Assembly (NCBI GenBank): GCA_001660395.1
Contig: LXWE01000005.1
Location: forward strand, 62,001-126,000
Reading direction: 5' to 3'
From: Alteromonadaceae bacterium XY-R5
Lineage (GTDB): Bacteria; Pseudomonadota; Gammaproteobacteria; Enterobacterales; Alteromonadaceae
Length of the DNA stretch: 64,000 nt
Part shown: one piece after another, positions 26,539 through 33,735 of the stretch
How the letters are laid out: each line of letters opens with the position of its first letter
Position numbering within the stretch: the first letter of the stretch is position 1
Made by a program: the position numbers and the translations under genes
Notes under the pieces: model-generated
Database searches by the model: none
What the model saw: only the letters and a program-made list of their open reading frames with translations
Told to the model about the DNA's origin: nothing

Positions 26539-27351
26539 GTGACGAAGATTTCTGTTGCGGCTGAAATACGAACTACAACCAGCGAGCGCGGTGTTTTTCG
26601 TTACGGTAGCGATACCATTCATTATGATGTGATCCGCAAATCTAAGCCATCTGATGCGAGCAAAAGAACTGCACGTAAAGTGGTGATTAAAGTTCACCCA
26701 GATCAGCGCGTTGTCGCGACAGTACCCTTTGATGCGACGGAAGAAGCCATACAACAAGCTATGCTCAAACGAGCAAGGTGGATATGGCAAAACATTGATG
26801 AATTCGCTAAGCAAAAAGATACCGTATTGCCTAAACGCTACGTGAGTGGCGAAACCCAGTTTTACTTGGGTAGACGCTACGTATTGAAAGTCATCAGTGA
26901 CGCTGAGCAAGTACCGAACGTCAAACTAAGCCGGGGCAAATTGAATGTCACGCTGAAGCAAAAAATCGGCAACGGTGTTGATGACAACCTGATGAAAGTT
27001 AGACCATTAATTGACAGGTGGTATAAGGAAAAAGCCAAAGCTATTTTCCATGAACGACTTGCCGAATTGCTGCCAAAAACGTCGTGGGTAACGGGTATTC
27101 CTTCGTTCCGTGTTATGACGATGAAAAAGCAATGGGGAAGCTGTTCCCCCAAGGGCAACTTGATGCTTAATCCTCATCTAGTTAAAGCATCCAAAGAATG
27201 CATTGATTACGTGATATTGCATGAGCTTTGCCATATTGCTGAGCACAATCATAGTGACCGATTCTGGCGTTTGTTAACGCAAATCATGCCCAACTGGAAA
27301 GAAGTAAAAGCCAAGCTAGATGATATGGCGGAGATGTATTTGAATGAGTAG
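26539..27351 (+). CDS. YgjP-type (M48-like) metallopeptidase
   Basis: 270 residues with the zinc-peptidase motif HELCHIAEHNH and the upstream WGSCSPKGNL typical of YgjP/DUF45 proteins. Such genes often sit directly after type I hsdR genes; their role in restriction systems is not established. Starts at a GTG with GAGAGG upstream, 5 bp after hsdR, and overlaps the next gene by 8 bp. Confidence 0.87.
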   Translation: MTKISVAAEIRTTTSERGVFRYGSDTIHYDVIRKSKPSDASKRTARKVVIKVHPDQRVVATVPFDATEEAIQQAMLKRARWIWQNIDEFAKQKDTVLPKRYVSGETQFYLGRRYVLKVISDAEQVPNVKLSRGKLNVTLKQKIGNGVDDNLMKVRPLIDRWYKEKAKAIFHERLAELLPKTSWVTGIPSFRVMTMKKQWGSCSPKGNLMLNPHLVKASKECIDYVILHELCHIAEHNHSDRFWRLLTQIMPNWKEVKAKLDDMAEMYLNE

Positions 27352-28063
27352 TGAAGACCAAATCAAAGAACCGATATGGAAGGTTGTTTTAAACATAAAG
27401 CCATTGCGGTTTATTGTTCAAGTCAGCTTAATTCTCACGATACTGATAAGCGTATGGACTCCAATTAAGCCAGCATTCGAGTATGCAAAAAGTAAATTCA
27501 ATTATATGTTTGCAGTAAAGCCGAACGATAAGCTACTGAAACAAGATAAATACTCATTCTGGGCAGGGTTTACACTTTTTGAGGGTATTCATCCTTCTGC
27601 CAATACTGACGATTACTTGAAATCACACTTTTTCGACAGACAAAAGCTACTGAAGAGCCTCGAAGTCTTGGGCTTTGACGATAGAGATACTGCGTCGATT
27701 CCTGACCTGCAAACGTTTAACTTTATTGAGAGAATGGCAAAAAATCAGGGGTTGCGAGATAGATTGGAAGGGTTTCTTAAGAACAGAAGCAATGGTAATC
27801 TAGAGCTATACAAATCTGGGTTTGCATTGGCTTCACTCATATCTGAGTTACAAGCTTCTGAGGTGGATAGGTCCAAAGTTCAAACACTGATCAAGACCTT
27901 CTCTCTGAACTGGCAGAAAGCCCAAAAGCAAATAGACTACAAGCTCGTGGCGGTCGAACTGAACTATTCTGATGATGAGTATTTCGTTTATTCTCAGCCT
28001 GCTTTAATGAAGAATTCCATCAACACATTAGAAGCAATTAGAAAGTTTTATGGCTCAATATAG
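27344..28063 (+). CDS. Single-pass membrane protein of unknown function
   Basis: 239 residues. One hydrophobic helix lies near the N-terminus (residues about 22-43, LRFIVQVSLILTILISVW). A soluble domain without any recognised motif follows, rich in charged helices. No family was recognised. Its start overlaps the metallopeptidase stop (ATGAGTAG), so it is the last gene of the restriction operon. A large hairpin follows directly. Confidence 0.7.
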   Translation: MSSEDQIKEPIWKVVLNIKPLRFIVQVSLILTILISVWTPIKPAFEYAKSKFNYMFAVKPNDKLLKQDKYSFWAGFTLFEGIHPSANTDDYLKSHFFDRQKLLKSLEVLGFDDRDTASIPDLQTFNFIERMAKNQGLRDRLEGFLKNRSNGNLELYKSGFALASLISELQASEVDRSKVQTLIKTFSLNWQKAQKQIDYKLVAVELNYSDDEYFVYSQPALMKNSINTLEAIRKFYGSI

Positions 28064-28064
28064 G

Positions 28065-28118
28065 CTTACTTGTGGGATACATTATTTAAAAAATAATAAT
28101 CGATATTTCACAAGTGAG
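28065..28118 (+). terminator. Nested hairpin at the end of the restriction operon
   Basis: CTTACTTGTG (28065-28074) pairs with CACAAGTGAG (28109-28118), with one T-G pair. Inside is a perfect ATTATTT/AAATAAT stem (28081-28097). It starts right after the stop of the membrane protein gene. There is no terminal T-run, so it may protect or end the transcript. From here to 28250 the DNA is AT-rich and holds no gene I can support. Confidence 0.5.
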
Positions 28119-28255
28119 ATGAGCAAATAATAAATACAAAAATAATGTTTAAATTCAACACCTTACTCCTCAACATGCAGCATAGCACATCGGTTTAAGA
28201 AAGACTAAATTCTAATCACTCCCTCTCTTTTTGTAGCAAATCGATATTGGCGAAA

Positions 28256-28271
28256 CTGTATACGCATACAG
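28256..28271 (+). promoter_or_regulatory. LexA (SOS) box
   Basis: CTGTATACGCATACAG fits the gammaproteobacterial SOS box CTGT-N8-ACAG, and the flanks extend it to ACTGT...ACAGT. It lies 38 bp before the next start codon. TTGGCG (28247-28252) and TATTAT (28272-28277) are possible, weak promoter hexamers on either side. The following small-gene operon is therefore probably repressed by LexA and induced by DNA damage. Confidence 0.8.
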
Positions 28272-28308
28272 TATTATTTGTGCATGTCACAAACTACTGG
28301 GACCTAAT

Positions 28309-28797
28309 ATGCATCTCGATCTGTCGCCAATGTTACCGTCGCAGGTTATCCAAGATATCGAGACGGTTGTAGGCCAATTTGGCTCTTGCAGTCCGAATAT
28401 GCTTTGGCCTCTGTGGTTACGCAAGGTGGATACCGAGACAACGTCTATCAATATTCTACAATCGGCTGCCCAGCGATTAGCAAGCTTTGGGTGTATGACC
28501 GCCACTCTGCGATTCGGATTGTATTGCTCACGATACTTTGAACACCACGGTAACGTGTTGAGTGACGAGGTGGCACTGTATTACCTACGGATGAGTTTTA
28601 AAGTATTAGCGGTCAATCAGGGGCCTCCCCTCAAATGGCTTCGACACGCTGAAGGGTTTGAGTATGCGCACGAACACAAACCGCAATTTTGGACTCAGGC
28701 GTGCGCCGTGTTTGCACACCACGAATACGATGAAAATCCCACACATCTGGATGCGTCTTTAGAGTTTGCTTTTCACTTTTTACTTAATGGGGACTGA
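28309..28797 (+). CDS. Unknown protein, first gene of a putative SOS-regulated operon
   Basis: 162 residues, soluble, no signal peptide or membrane segment. The sequence is rich in aromatic residues and histidine (FEHHGNVL, YAHEHKPQFW, FAHHEYDENP). I do not recognise a family. The LexA box just upstream suggests DNA-damage induction. The next gene begins 2 bp after its stop, so the two are co-transcribed. A role in defence or transposon upkeep is possible only from context. Confidence 0.72.
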   Translation: MHLDLSPMLPSQVIQDIETVVGQFGSCSPNMLWPLWLRKVDTETTSINILQSAAQRLASFGCMTATLRFGLYCSRYFEHHGNVLSDEVALYYLRMSFKVLAVNQGPPLKWLRHAEGFEYAHEHKPQFWTQACAVFAHHEYDENPTHLDASLEFAFHFLLNGD

Positions 28798-28799
28798 AG

Positions 28800-29036
28800 A
28801 TGAGTAACGACCAATGTGAAGACATTCTGATAGATGAAAACAAAGGCATTGCACTTGTTGAAATACCGGCGCTCACGAAATACGAGAAGCAGTATCAACT
28901 TGAACTCCATGACTTTCAGAGAGTTTCTTACCAGAAGGACTATAACAATGACTGCTTACTCATCGAATTCACAGAGAGTCAGTTAAACCTGATTTGTGAG
29001 GCGTGGGCTGCCTATCAATCGCAAGCAAAAGAGTAG
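28800..29036 (+). CDS. Small unknown protein, paralogue of the next gene
   Basis: 78 residues, acidic. Its second half (LELHDFQRVSYQKDY, then LTEFTE-like and LNLICEAWAAYQ) aligns with the 90-residue protein at 29058-29330 in the same order and spacing. No family was recognised. GGGGACTGAAG precedes the ATG. Second gene of the LexA-box operon. Confidence 0.68.
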   Translation: MSNDQCEDILIDENKGIALVEIPALTKYEKQYQLELHDFQRVSYQKDYNNDCLLIEFTESQLNLICEAWAAYQSQAKE

Positions 29037-29057
29037 CTATAAAGACGGGGGCATGAA

Positions 29058-29330
29058 ATGAGAGATATCGCTATTTACAAAACCATTCATTATTGCAAGA
29101 ACGACAATGTAAGTCTTGTACAGTATGTGATTGATCAAAAGGAATGTGATCTGTACCTACTGGATTTGTATGCCTTCGAAGTGTTCGAGTACCGAAAATT
29201 CGTAGATGGCGACCTGTTGACACTACAGCTATCACAAGGGTTTTTAGACAGATTGTGTGATGCATGGCTTGCGCATCGTATGGATTGTGAGAGTCGAGAA
29301 GGTGAAACGCAAGATAATCAAACGGAATAA
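29058..29330 (+). CDS. Small unknown protein, paralogue of the preceding gene
   Basis: 90 residues, acidic. Shared pattern with the 78-residue neighbour: YLLDLYAFEVFEYRKF against QLELHDFQRVSYQKDY, and LDRLCDAWLAHR against LNLICEAWAAYQ. This indicates an old tandem duplication. No known domain seen. GGGGGC lies upstream of the ATG. Third gene of the LexA-box operon. Confidence 0.68.
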   Translation: MRDIAIYKTIHYCKNDNVSLVQYVIDQKECDLYLLDLYAFEVFEYRKFVDGDLLTLQLSQGFLDRLCDAWLAHRMDCESREGETQDNQTE

Positions 29331-29607
29331 AACTCGGTTATCAATATGGCTGCGAAAATCCAAGGTAGTTGATATACCGGAACCTAAATTCGACGCAAGC
29401 CAAATTACATATGACTCTATAAGCCAATCCAAGCAATTGGGCCAGCGTTGCTATCAGCAAAGACTTCTCCGGCAGCAAAAAATGAACCCACGGCAGCTTA
29501 AGAAACTTAGGAAAAAGCAGCGGATTTCGGGGCTGGCTGGCAGTAAATATGGTGGTGTATGCAAAGTCCCAATTAAGCCTGCCAAGGTTATTCTCATCAA
29601 AAAATAG
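29302..29607 (+). CDS. Small basic protein of unknown function
   Basis: About 101 residues from the GTG at 29302, strongly basic, with Lys/Arg-rich runs (KRKIIKRNK; RQLKKLRKKQRISG), so it may bind nucleic acid. The start is uncertain: the frame is open back to 29257, which would overlap the previous gene by 74 bp, while the GTG start overlaps by 29 bp and has GAGAAG next to it. The stop lies inside a strong hairpin. No family recognised. Confidence 0.5.
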   Translation: MKRKIIKRNKTRLSIWLRKSKVVDIPEPKFDASQITYDSISQSKQLGQRCYQQRLLRQQKMNPRQLKKLRKKQRISGLAGSKYGGVCKVPIKPAKVILIKK

Positions 29608-29625
29608 CCATTTTTGATGAGAATA
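29589..29625 (+). terminator. 15-bp perfect hairpin ending the LexA-box operon
   Basis: TATTCTCATCAAAAA pairs exactly with TTTTTGATGAGAATA across a 7-nt loop. The stop of the small basic protein falls in the loop. It could act as a terminator for either strand, and so stop transcription between the cargo and the right transposon end. Confidence 0.65.
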
Positions 29626-29738
29626 GAGTCTCTATTTCAATCAATGTAGCGGTATGCTCAATTAAGTAACCATTTATTGCCGAGAAAGGACTCGTTAGGG
29701 TAAATGAGATATCGAGGGTTTATCAAAATTCCAAAAAC

Positions 29739-29851
29739 CGAAGACAATACTTACGTCTTATTGTCAGATAGTTAGCCTTCGATAGTGATACAGCGAAAAA
29801 ATGTTGTCTTCGGTTTCGTCAAACTGTCTTCGAAACAGTTCCACGAAAACA
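29739..29851 (-). repeat. Right transposon end with TnsB-type sites
   Basis: CGAAGACA copies occur on the minus strand at 29825-29832 and 29805-29812, 20 bp apart, and on the plus strand at 29739-29746. A degenerate CCTTCG lies at 29776-29781. The terminal ACA is at 29849-29851, directly before CTAA and the yhiN stop codon. From 29626 to 29738 I see no gene. Confidence 0.75.
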
Positions 29852-31033
29852 CTAAACTTCCTGCCCGGCAACCCAGCCCGAGCTCCAAGCCCATTGGAAG
29901 TTGTAGCCGCCTAGCCAGCCGGTGACGTCGACGACTTCGCCGATGAAGTACAGGCCTTCGACATCTTTGGCCATCATGGTTTTAGAAGAAAGCTGGTCTA
30001 CATCTACGCCGCCTAAGGTCACTTCGGCGGTGCGGTAGCCTTCGGTGCCGTTGGGTTTGATGCGCCATTGCTGGAAGGCATCGGCGACGCTTTGCAGCTG
30101 TTTGCCCTGATACTGTTTCAGCGGCTTATTCTCTAAGCCAAAATACCCCAGCAGGGTTTGCGCCATGCGTTTGGAATAGAACTGACTTAACGCCGTTGAA
30201 AGCTGGGTATCAGGCTGGCTTTGCTGAGCTTGCTGCAACTGGGCATGTAAATCCTGACCTGGGAATAAATCAAAAATCACTTCATCGCCCGGCTGCCAGA
30301 AGGAACTGATTTGCAGCACAGCAGGGCCACTTAGGCCGCGGTGGGTAAACAGAATATTTTCGTTAAACAGGGTGTGGTTGGCTTCGGCACTGGCGTTTAC
30401 GGAAATGCCACTTAGCTCAGCCAAGGCTTGTTTATCTTGGTCGTGCAAGGTGAAAGGCACTAAGCCCGCGCGGGTGGCTTTGACCTTTAAGCCAAATTGT
30501 TCGGCAATTTTATAACCGAAAGGGCTGGCGCCCAGTTTTGGCATCGAAAGTCCGCCGGTGGCGACGACTAAAGATTCACATTGGTATTTGCCTAAGCTGG
30601 TATCAAGTTCAAAACCGTTAGTGGTTTTTTCGATGCTGAGAATTTCGCACTGTGGGGTAATTTTAACCTGCGCTTTATCGCATTCTTTGAGTAATAAATT
30701 GACGATATCTTTGGCGCTGTCATCACAGAACAATTGGCCTAAAGTTTTTTCGTGATAGGCAATGCCGTGGTCGTTCACTAGACCAATAAAGTCCCACTGA
30801 CTGTAGCGACTTAGGGCAGATTTGCAGAAATGTTTGTTGGCCGACAAGTAGTTAGCAGGTTCGGCGTACATGTTGGTGAAGTTACAGCGTCCACCACCGG
30901 ACATTAGAATTTTGCCGCCAATACGTTTGGCGTGATCCAATACTTCAACACTGCGACCGCGTTGTCCTGCCTGAGCGGCACAAAATAAACCGGCGGCACC
31001 GGCTCCGATAATAATTACGTCGCGTTGGATCAT
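29852..31033 (-). CDS. yhiN: YhiN/HI0933-family NAD(P)/FAD-dependent oxidoreductase
   Basis: 393-residue flavoprotein. The N-terminal dinucleotide motif IIGAGAAGLFCA is followed by GGGRCNFTN, which is typical of this family. The C-terminal FAD segment reads GEVVDVTGWLGGYNFQWAWSSG. Substrate is not established for the family. Its TAG stop codon (29852-29854 on the plus coordinate) is the first base triplet outside the transposon, so the gene is complete although the insertion touches it. A conserved gene 3' end of this kind is a typical Tn7-like attachment target. Confidence 0.88.
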   Translation of the reverse strand: MIQRDVIIIGAGAAGLFCAAQAGQRGRSVEVLDHAKRIGGKILMSGGGRCNFTNMYAEPANYLSANKHFCKSALSRYSQWDFIGLVNDHGIAYHEKTLGQLFCDDSAKDIVNLLLKECDKAQVKITPQCEILSIEKTTNGFELDTSLGKYQCESLVVATGGLSMPKLGASPFGYKIAEQFGLKVKATRAGLVPFTLHDQDKQALAELSGISVNASAEANHTLFNENILFTHRGLSGPAVLQISSFWQPGDEVIFDLFPGQDLHAQLQQAQQSQPDTQLSTALSQFYSKRMAQTLLGYFGLENKPLKQYQGKQLQSVADAFQQWRIKPNGTEGYRTAEVTLGGVDVDQLSSKTMMAKDVEGLYFIGEVVDVTGWLGGYNFQWAWSSGWVAGQEV

Positions 31034-31111
31034 CTGTTGTCATCTGCTTGTCGATTGGCAGGCGATTATACCTGCCAACCGGGTCAGACAACAGGTTTAC
31101 AGCCGTTCCTG

Positions 31112-31276
31112 TTAGTGGGAAACCTGGCTGGCGGCCTTATTCCCTTGTTGATTCAAGTAAGTCGGTACGCATACCTGATCACCGTAATAGTTGTTGGCGT
31201 AGTTACACTGCATAGTGGCTTGTGCTTGCTGGGTGTTACGGTTACCGCTAATGATGTTTTTTACGAATTTAGACAT
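31112..31276 (-). CDS. 54-residue small protein
   Basis: Starts MSKFVKNIISGNRN and ends QVSH. The middle is rich in Asn, Tyr and Gln with two Cys (MQCNYANNYYGDQVC). GAGGGAT lies 6 bp before the ATG. Short but with a good ribosome site, a clear composition unlike random DNA, and its own intergenic space. No family recognised; probably a lineage-specific small protein. A plus-strand frame over the same bases (31025-31306) lacks a plausible start and was not called. Confidence 0.65.
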   Translation of the reverse strand: MSKFVKNIISGNRNTQQAQATMQCNYANNYYGDQVCVPTYLNQQGNKAASQVSH

Positions 31277-31432
31277 GGTTTATCCCTCTTGTGTCGGTTT
31301 GGCTGAAACGCCGTTGTTGTTTAACTGAGACCAAGTATGGGGTAAGTTTATAAATGAATAAATCGATTAAATATGATTAACTTAATCGTATTACATGAAT
31401 TAATCGTCGCGATTTAAATCGTAAAAAAGCGT

Positions 31433-31479
31433 TCAGGCCTTCTGCTGATGTATATAGACAGAATCAACAGAAGGCCTGA
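31433..31479 (-). terminator. Terminator of the carboxylesterase gene
   Basis: TCAGGCCTTCTG and CAGAAGGCCTGA form a 12-bp stem, extended by TGAT/ATCA. On the minus strand it is followed by AACGCTTTTTT. It lies about 80 bp after the carboxylesterase stop. The AT-rich palindrome CGATTTAAATCG is at 31410-31421. The remaining 31277-31432 stretch is AT-rich and should hold the promoter of the 54-residue gene. Confidence 0.7.
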
Positions 31480-31556
31480 TTAGGCAGTAGATTGTAAACA
31501 TCCTACAGCGTGATAAATCCCAAAATCAGGAACTTTCTCATCACTCTAAAGCTTAA

Positions 31557-33140
31557 TTAGTTCGCTAACGCTTGCTGGATAAGGTCAAGTTTGGGCGTTA
31601 ACGGGTCAAGCCCATGCTGTGGGATACCTTCTTCAGTAAAGGTCAAACGGTTTGGTGCTACCGGATCAAACGCTGGCCATGGGGGCAGGCCTAAACCATT
31701 AGGATTGCCGAATTTCACAAAGTTAACTACGTACTGATGCATCATTTTACCGGCTTGCTGATCCTGTTCGCTGGTCATAGGATTGTATTTTTCGGCCACG
31801 GTACTGAAAAAATACGGAATCTCGCTGGCATGCTGAGCACCCTGGCCTTTGTTTATGGCTTGAGCCACATAACCAAATCGATATAACCACGCAGGTTGAC
31901 CGGAGGCAGCCACTTGCTGGGCAATAAAGCGCGCAGGCTCCTGCATCATGCGATCCTGAGAGACTTCATAGGCCAGTTTAGGCAAGGGTAAATCCCCTTT
32001 GGGATCATATATCTGACGGGCGTTTTCGGCATTCTCACCGAAATGGGCAAACAAGGCCTCTTTGCTCCGTGCAAACGGGAAACCCAAATCCTGATTGGTG
32101 GTGCCGATCATCACCGGAACCCTGGCAAAGTTGCTTTGCTGGTAATTTGTCTCTGTTGCCGCCGTAACAATCTGACCGTCGAGCACAGGCCCGCCAACAT
32201 AGGTGGGTGATTGCATGGCAGCTAAATTCAGGCCGTCAACAATGGCGTCGGCAGGTAGGGCACGCAACGCCTCCAGCGCCTTACTATCGCTGCCCTCTAT
32301 GCCATTGCGTTCGGCAAAGGCCAGCCCAATTTGTTCAGCAGAGGGCATGGCATCGGTGCTTTCGTTTAACTTACGCAGTGGGAACAAAGCACGACCGCCG
32401 CCCGACATTACCACTGCGCGCTCGAACAAGCCTTCCGCCGCAGGTGATTGCAATAACGCATTCACGGATTTACCGCCAGCGGACTCGCCCATTATGGTGA
32501 TCTGGCCAGGGTCACCACCAAAAGCAGCGATGTTCTCGTTTACCCATTTTAACGCGGCGATTTGATCCATCAGGGCATAGTTTGCCAGCGGCTCATTTGG
32601 CAAGCTCTGGCTGAGGGCTGGATGGGCAAAGAATCCGAATCGTCCAAGGCGATAGTTAACACTTACAAACACTGTCTTGTTTTTGCCAAAGTACTGACCG
32701 CTATAAATGTTGGGTGAACTGCCACCATTCACAAAGCCGCCACCGTGGATCCAGACCACTACCGGATAAGGTGTATCAGATGCCTTTTTGGGACGCCAGA
32801 CATTCAGATACAAGCAGTCTTCGGATGGCGTAGTGGTCAGCGGGGCAGCATCCTGCTCGAACGGCTTTTGCATGCAGTCATGACCAAAGTTATCGGCCTG
32901 CAATGTACCTTGCCATGGTGAGACAGGTTGCGGTGCGCGCCAGCGCAATTCGTTAATTGGCGCGGCTGCATATGGAATGCCTTTAAAGGCAATAGAGCGG
33001 CCTTCTGTGTGGCCTTGAATTTGGCCATTGTTAGTCTTTACCTGGGCGACGTCTGCACTGGGGCTACAGCCAAAAAGGCTCACTAAGCTAATAATACTCA
33101 GACCAAGAAAAACACGACCTCTGCTAAAGCTCCGTAACAT
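31557..33140 (-). CDS. Type B carboxylesterase, predicted lipoprotein
   Basis: 527-residue alpha/beta-hydrolase of the carboxylesterase/para-nitrobenzyl esterase family. A lipoprotein signal (FLGLSIISLVSLFGCS) puts it in the envelope. The nucleophile elbow GESAGG, the EDCLYLNVWRP motif and the oxyanion segment HGGGFVNGGS are all present, and the catalytic His is likely in QHASEIPYF. Substrate unknown. Single-gene unit with its own terminator. Confidence 0.9.
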   Translation of the reverse strand: MLRSFSRGRVFLGLSIISLVSLFGCSPSADVAQVKTNNGQIQGHTEGRSIAFKGIPYAAAPINELRWRAPQPVSPWQGTLQADNFGHDCMQKPFEQDAAPLTTTPSEDCLYLNVWRPKKASDTPYPVVVWIHGGGFVNGGSSPNIYSGQYFGKNKTVFVSVNYRLGRFGFFAHPALSQSLPNEPLANYALMDQIAALKWVNENIAAFGGDPGQITIMGESAGGKSVNALLQSPAAEGLFERAVVMSGGGRALFPLRKLNESTDAMPSAEQIGLAFAERNGIEGSDSKALEALRALPADAIVDGLNLAAMQSPTYVGGPVLDGQIVTAATETNYQQSNFARVPVMIGTTNQDLGFPFARSKEALFAHFGENAENARQIYDPKGDLPLPKLAYEVSQDRMMQEPARFIAQQVAASGQPAWLYRFGYVAQAINKGQGAQHASEIPYFFSTVAEKYNPMTSEQDQQAGKMMHQYVVNFVKFGNPNGLGLPPWPAFDPVAPNRLTFTEEGIPQHGLDPLTPKLDLIQQALAN

Positions 33141-33175
33141 AAGAATCCTTCACTACTACCCTGGGATAAATACAC

Positions 33176-33223
33176 AAAACCCGGCAAATACCGGGTTTTC
33201 AAGGGCTTACGTTTTTAAGCCCT
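33176..33223 (-). terminator. Two tandem hairpins after the peroxiredoxin gene
   Basis: AAAACCCGG/CCGGGTTTT (33176-33199, loop CAAATA) and AGGGCTTA/TAAGCCCT (33202-33223). Both lie between the peroxiredoxin stop and the carboxylesterase start. The first ends in T on the minus strand and is the likelier terminator. Confidence 0.65.
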
Positions 33224-33248
33224 GAGTCGATTTTACCGAAAAGTCTGT

Positions 33249-33722
33249 TTACAGACTATCAAGCAAGGTTTGGGCATCACTTACTTCAAACTTGCCTGGT
33301 TCTTCTACGTTCAGTTTGGCGACTACGCCATCCTGTACCAGCATAGAATAACGCTGTGAACGAATGCCACCAAACTGCTGAGTGTCCATTTCCAGGCCAA
33401 TAGCTTTGGCAAAATCACCGTTACCGTCAGCCAGCATAATGATTTCTTCAGCGTTCTGGGCTTTGCCCCAGGCATCCATCACAAAAGCATCGTTTACTGA
33501 CAGGCAAATAATGCTGTCTACGCCTTTGGCTTGCAGTTTGTCTGCTAATGCCACATAACCTGGCAAATGTGCTGCAGAACAGGTTGGAGTGAAGGCACCA
33601 GGCACAGCAAATACTGCTACGCGCTTCCCACTGAACAGTTCTTCTGTGGTGGGGTGAGTCATTTTGCCTTCGTGCAGTAAGCTGAAATTAGCCTGAGGTA
33701 GGTTGTCGCCAACACTGATCAT
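33249..33722 (-). CDS. Peroxiredoxin (Prx5 type)
   Basis: 157-residue thiol peroxidase. The peroxidatic Cys is in VPGAFTPTCSAAHLPGY (near residue 48), the signature of the Prx5 subfamily. It reduces peroxides using glutathione or thioredoxin-type donors in the cytoplasm. A glutaredoxin domain, present in some relatives, is absent. Length is normal. Confidence 0.9.
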   Translation of the reverse strand: MISVGDNLPQANFSLLHEGKMTHPTTEELFSGKRVAVFAVPGAFTPTCSAAHLPGYVALADKLQAKGVDSIICLSVNDAFVMDAWGKAQNAEEIIMLADGNGDFAKAIGLEMDTQQFGGIRSQRYSMLVQDGVVAKLNVEEPGKFEVSDAQTLLDSL

Positions 33723-33735
33723 AAATCTCTCCTGA

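Larger units (their letters stand above)
9035..29851. mobile_element. Tn7-like transposon (about 20.8 kb) carrying a defence island
   Basis: The ends begin TGT and finish ACA, as in Tn7-family elements. The left end reads TGTAATCGTGGACTGATTCC and the right end, on the other strand, TGTTTTCGTGGAACTGTTTC; both then run into CGAAGACAGT. Further CGAAGACA copies near both ends look like TnsB binding sites. A 4-bp CTAA directly flanks both ends (9031-9034 and 29852-29855). Tn7 makes 5-bp duplications, so the fifth base does not match here. Transposition genes are on the minus strand in the left third; the cargo is on the plus strand. The element separates the convergent lysR and yhiN genes without breaking either. 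Confidence 0.9.

Noticed and set aside
9035-29851. CRISPR array or Cas genes within the Tn7-like element
   Set aside because: No regularly spaced direct repeats and no Cas-like proteins were seen, so this is not a CRISPR-associated transposon by sequence.
31025-31306. Plus-strand frame of 93 codons opposite the 54-residue small gene
   Set aside because: It starts inside the yhiN 5' end, lacks a ribosome site, and the minus-strand frame has a clear one.
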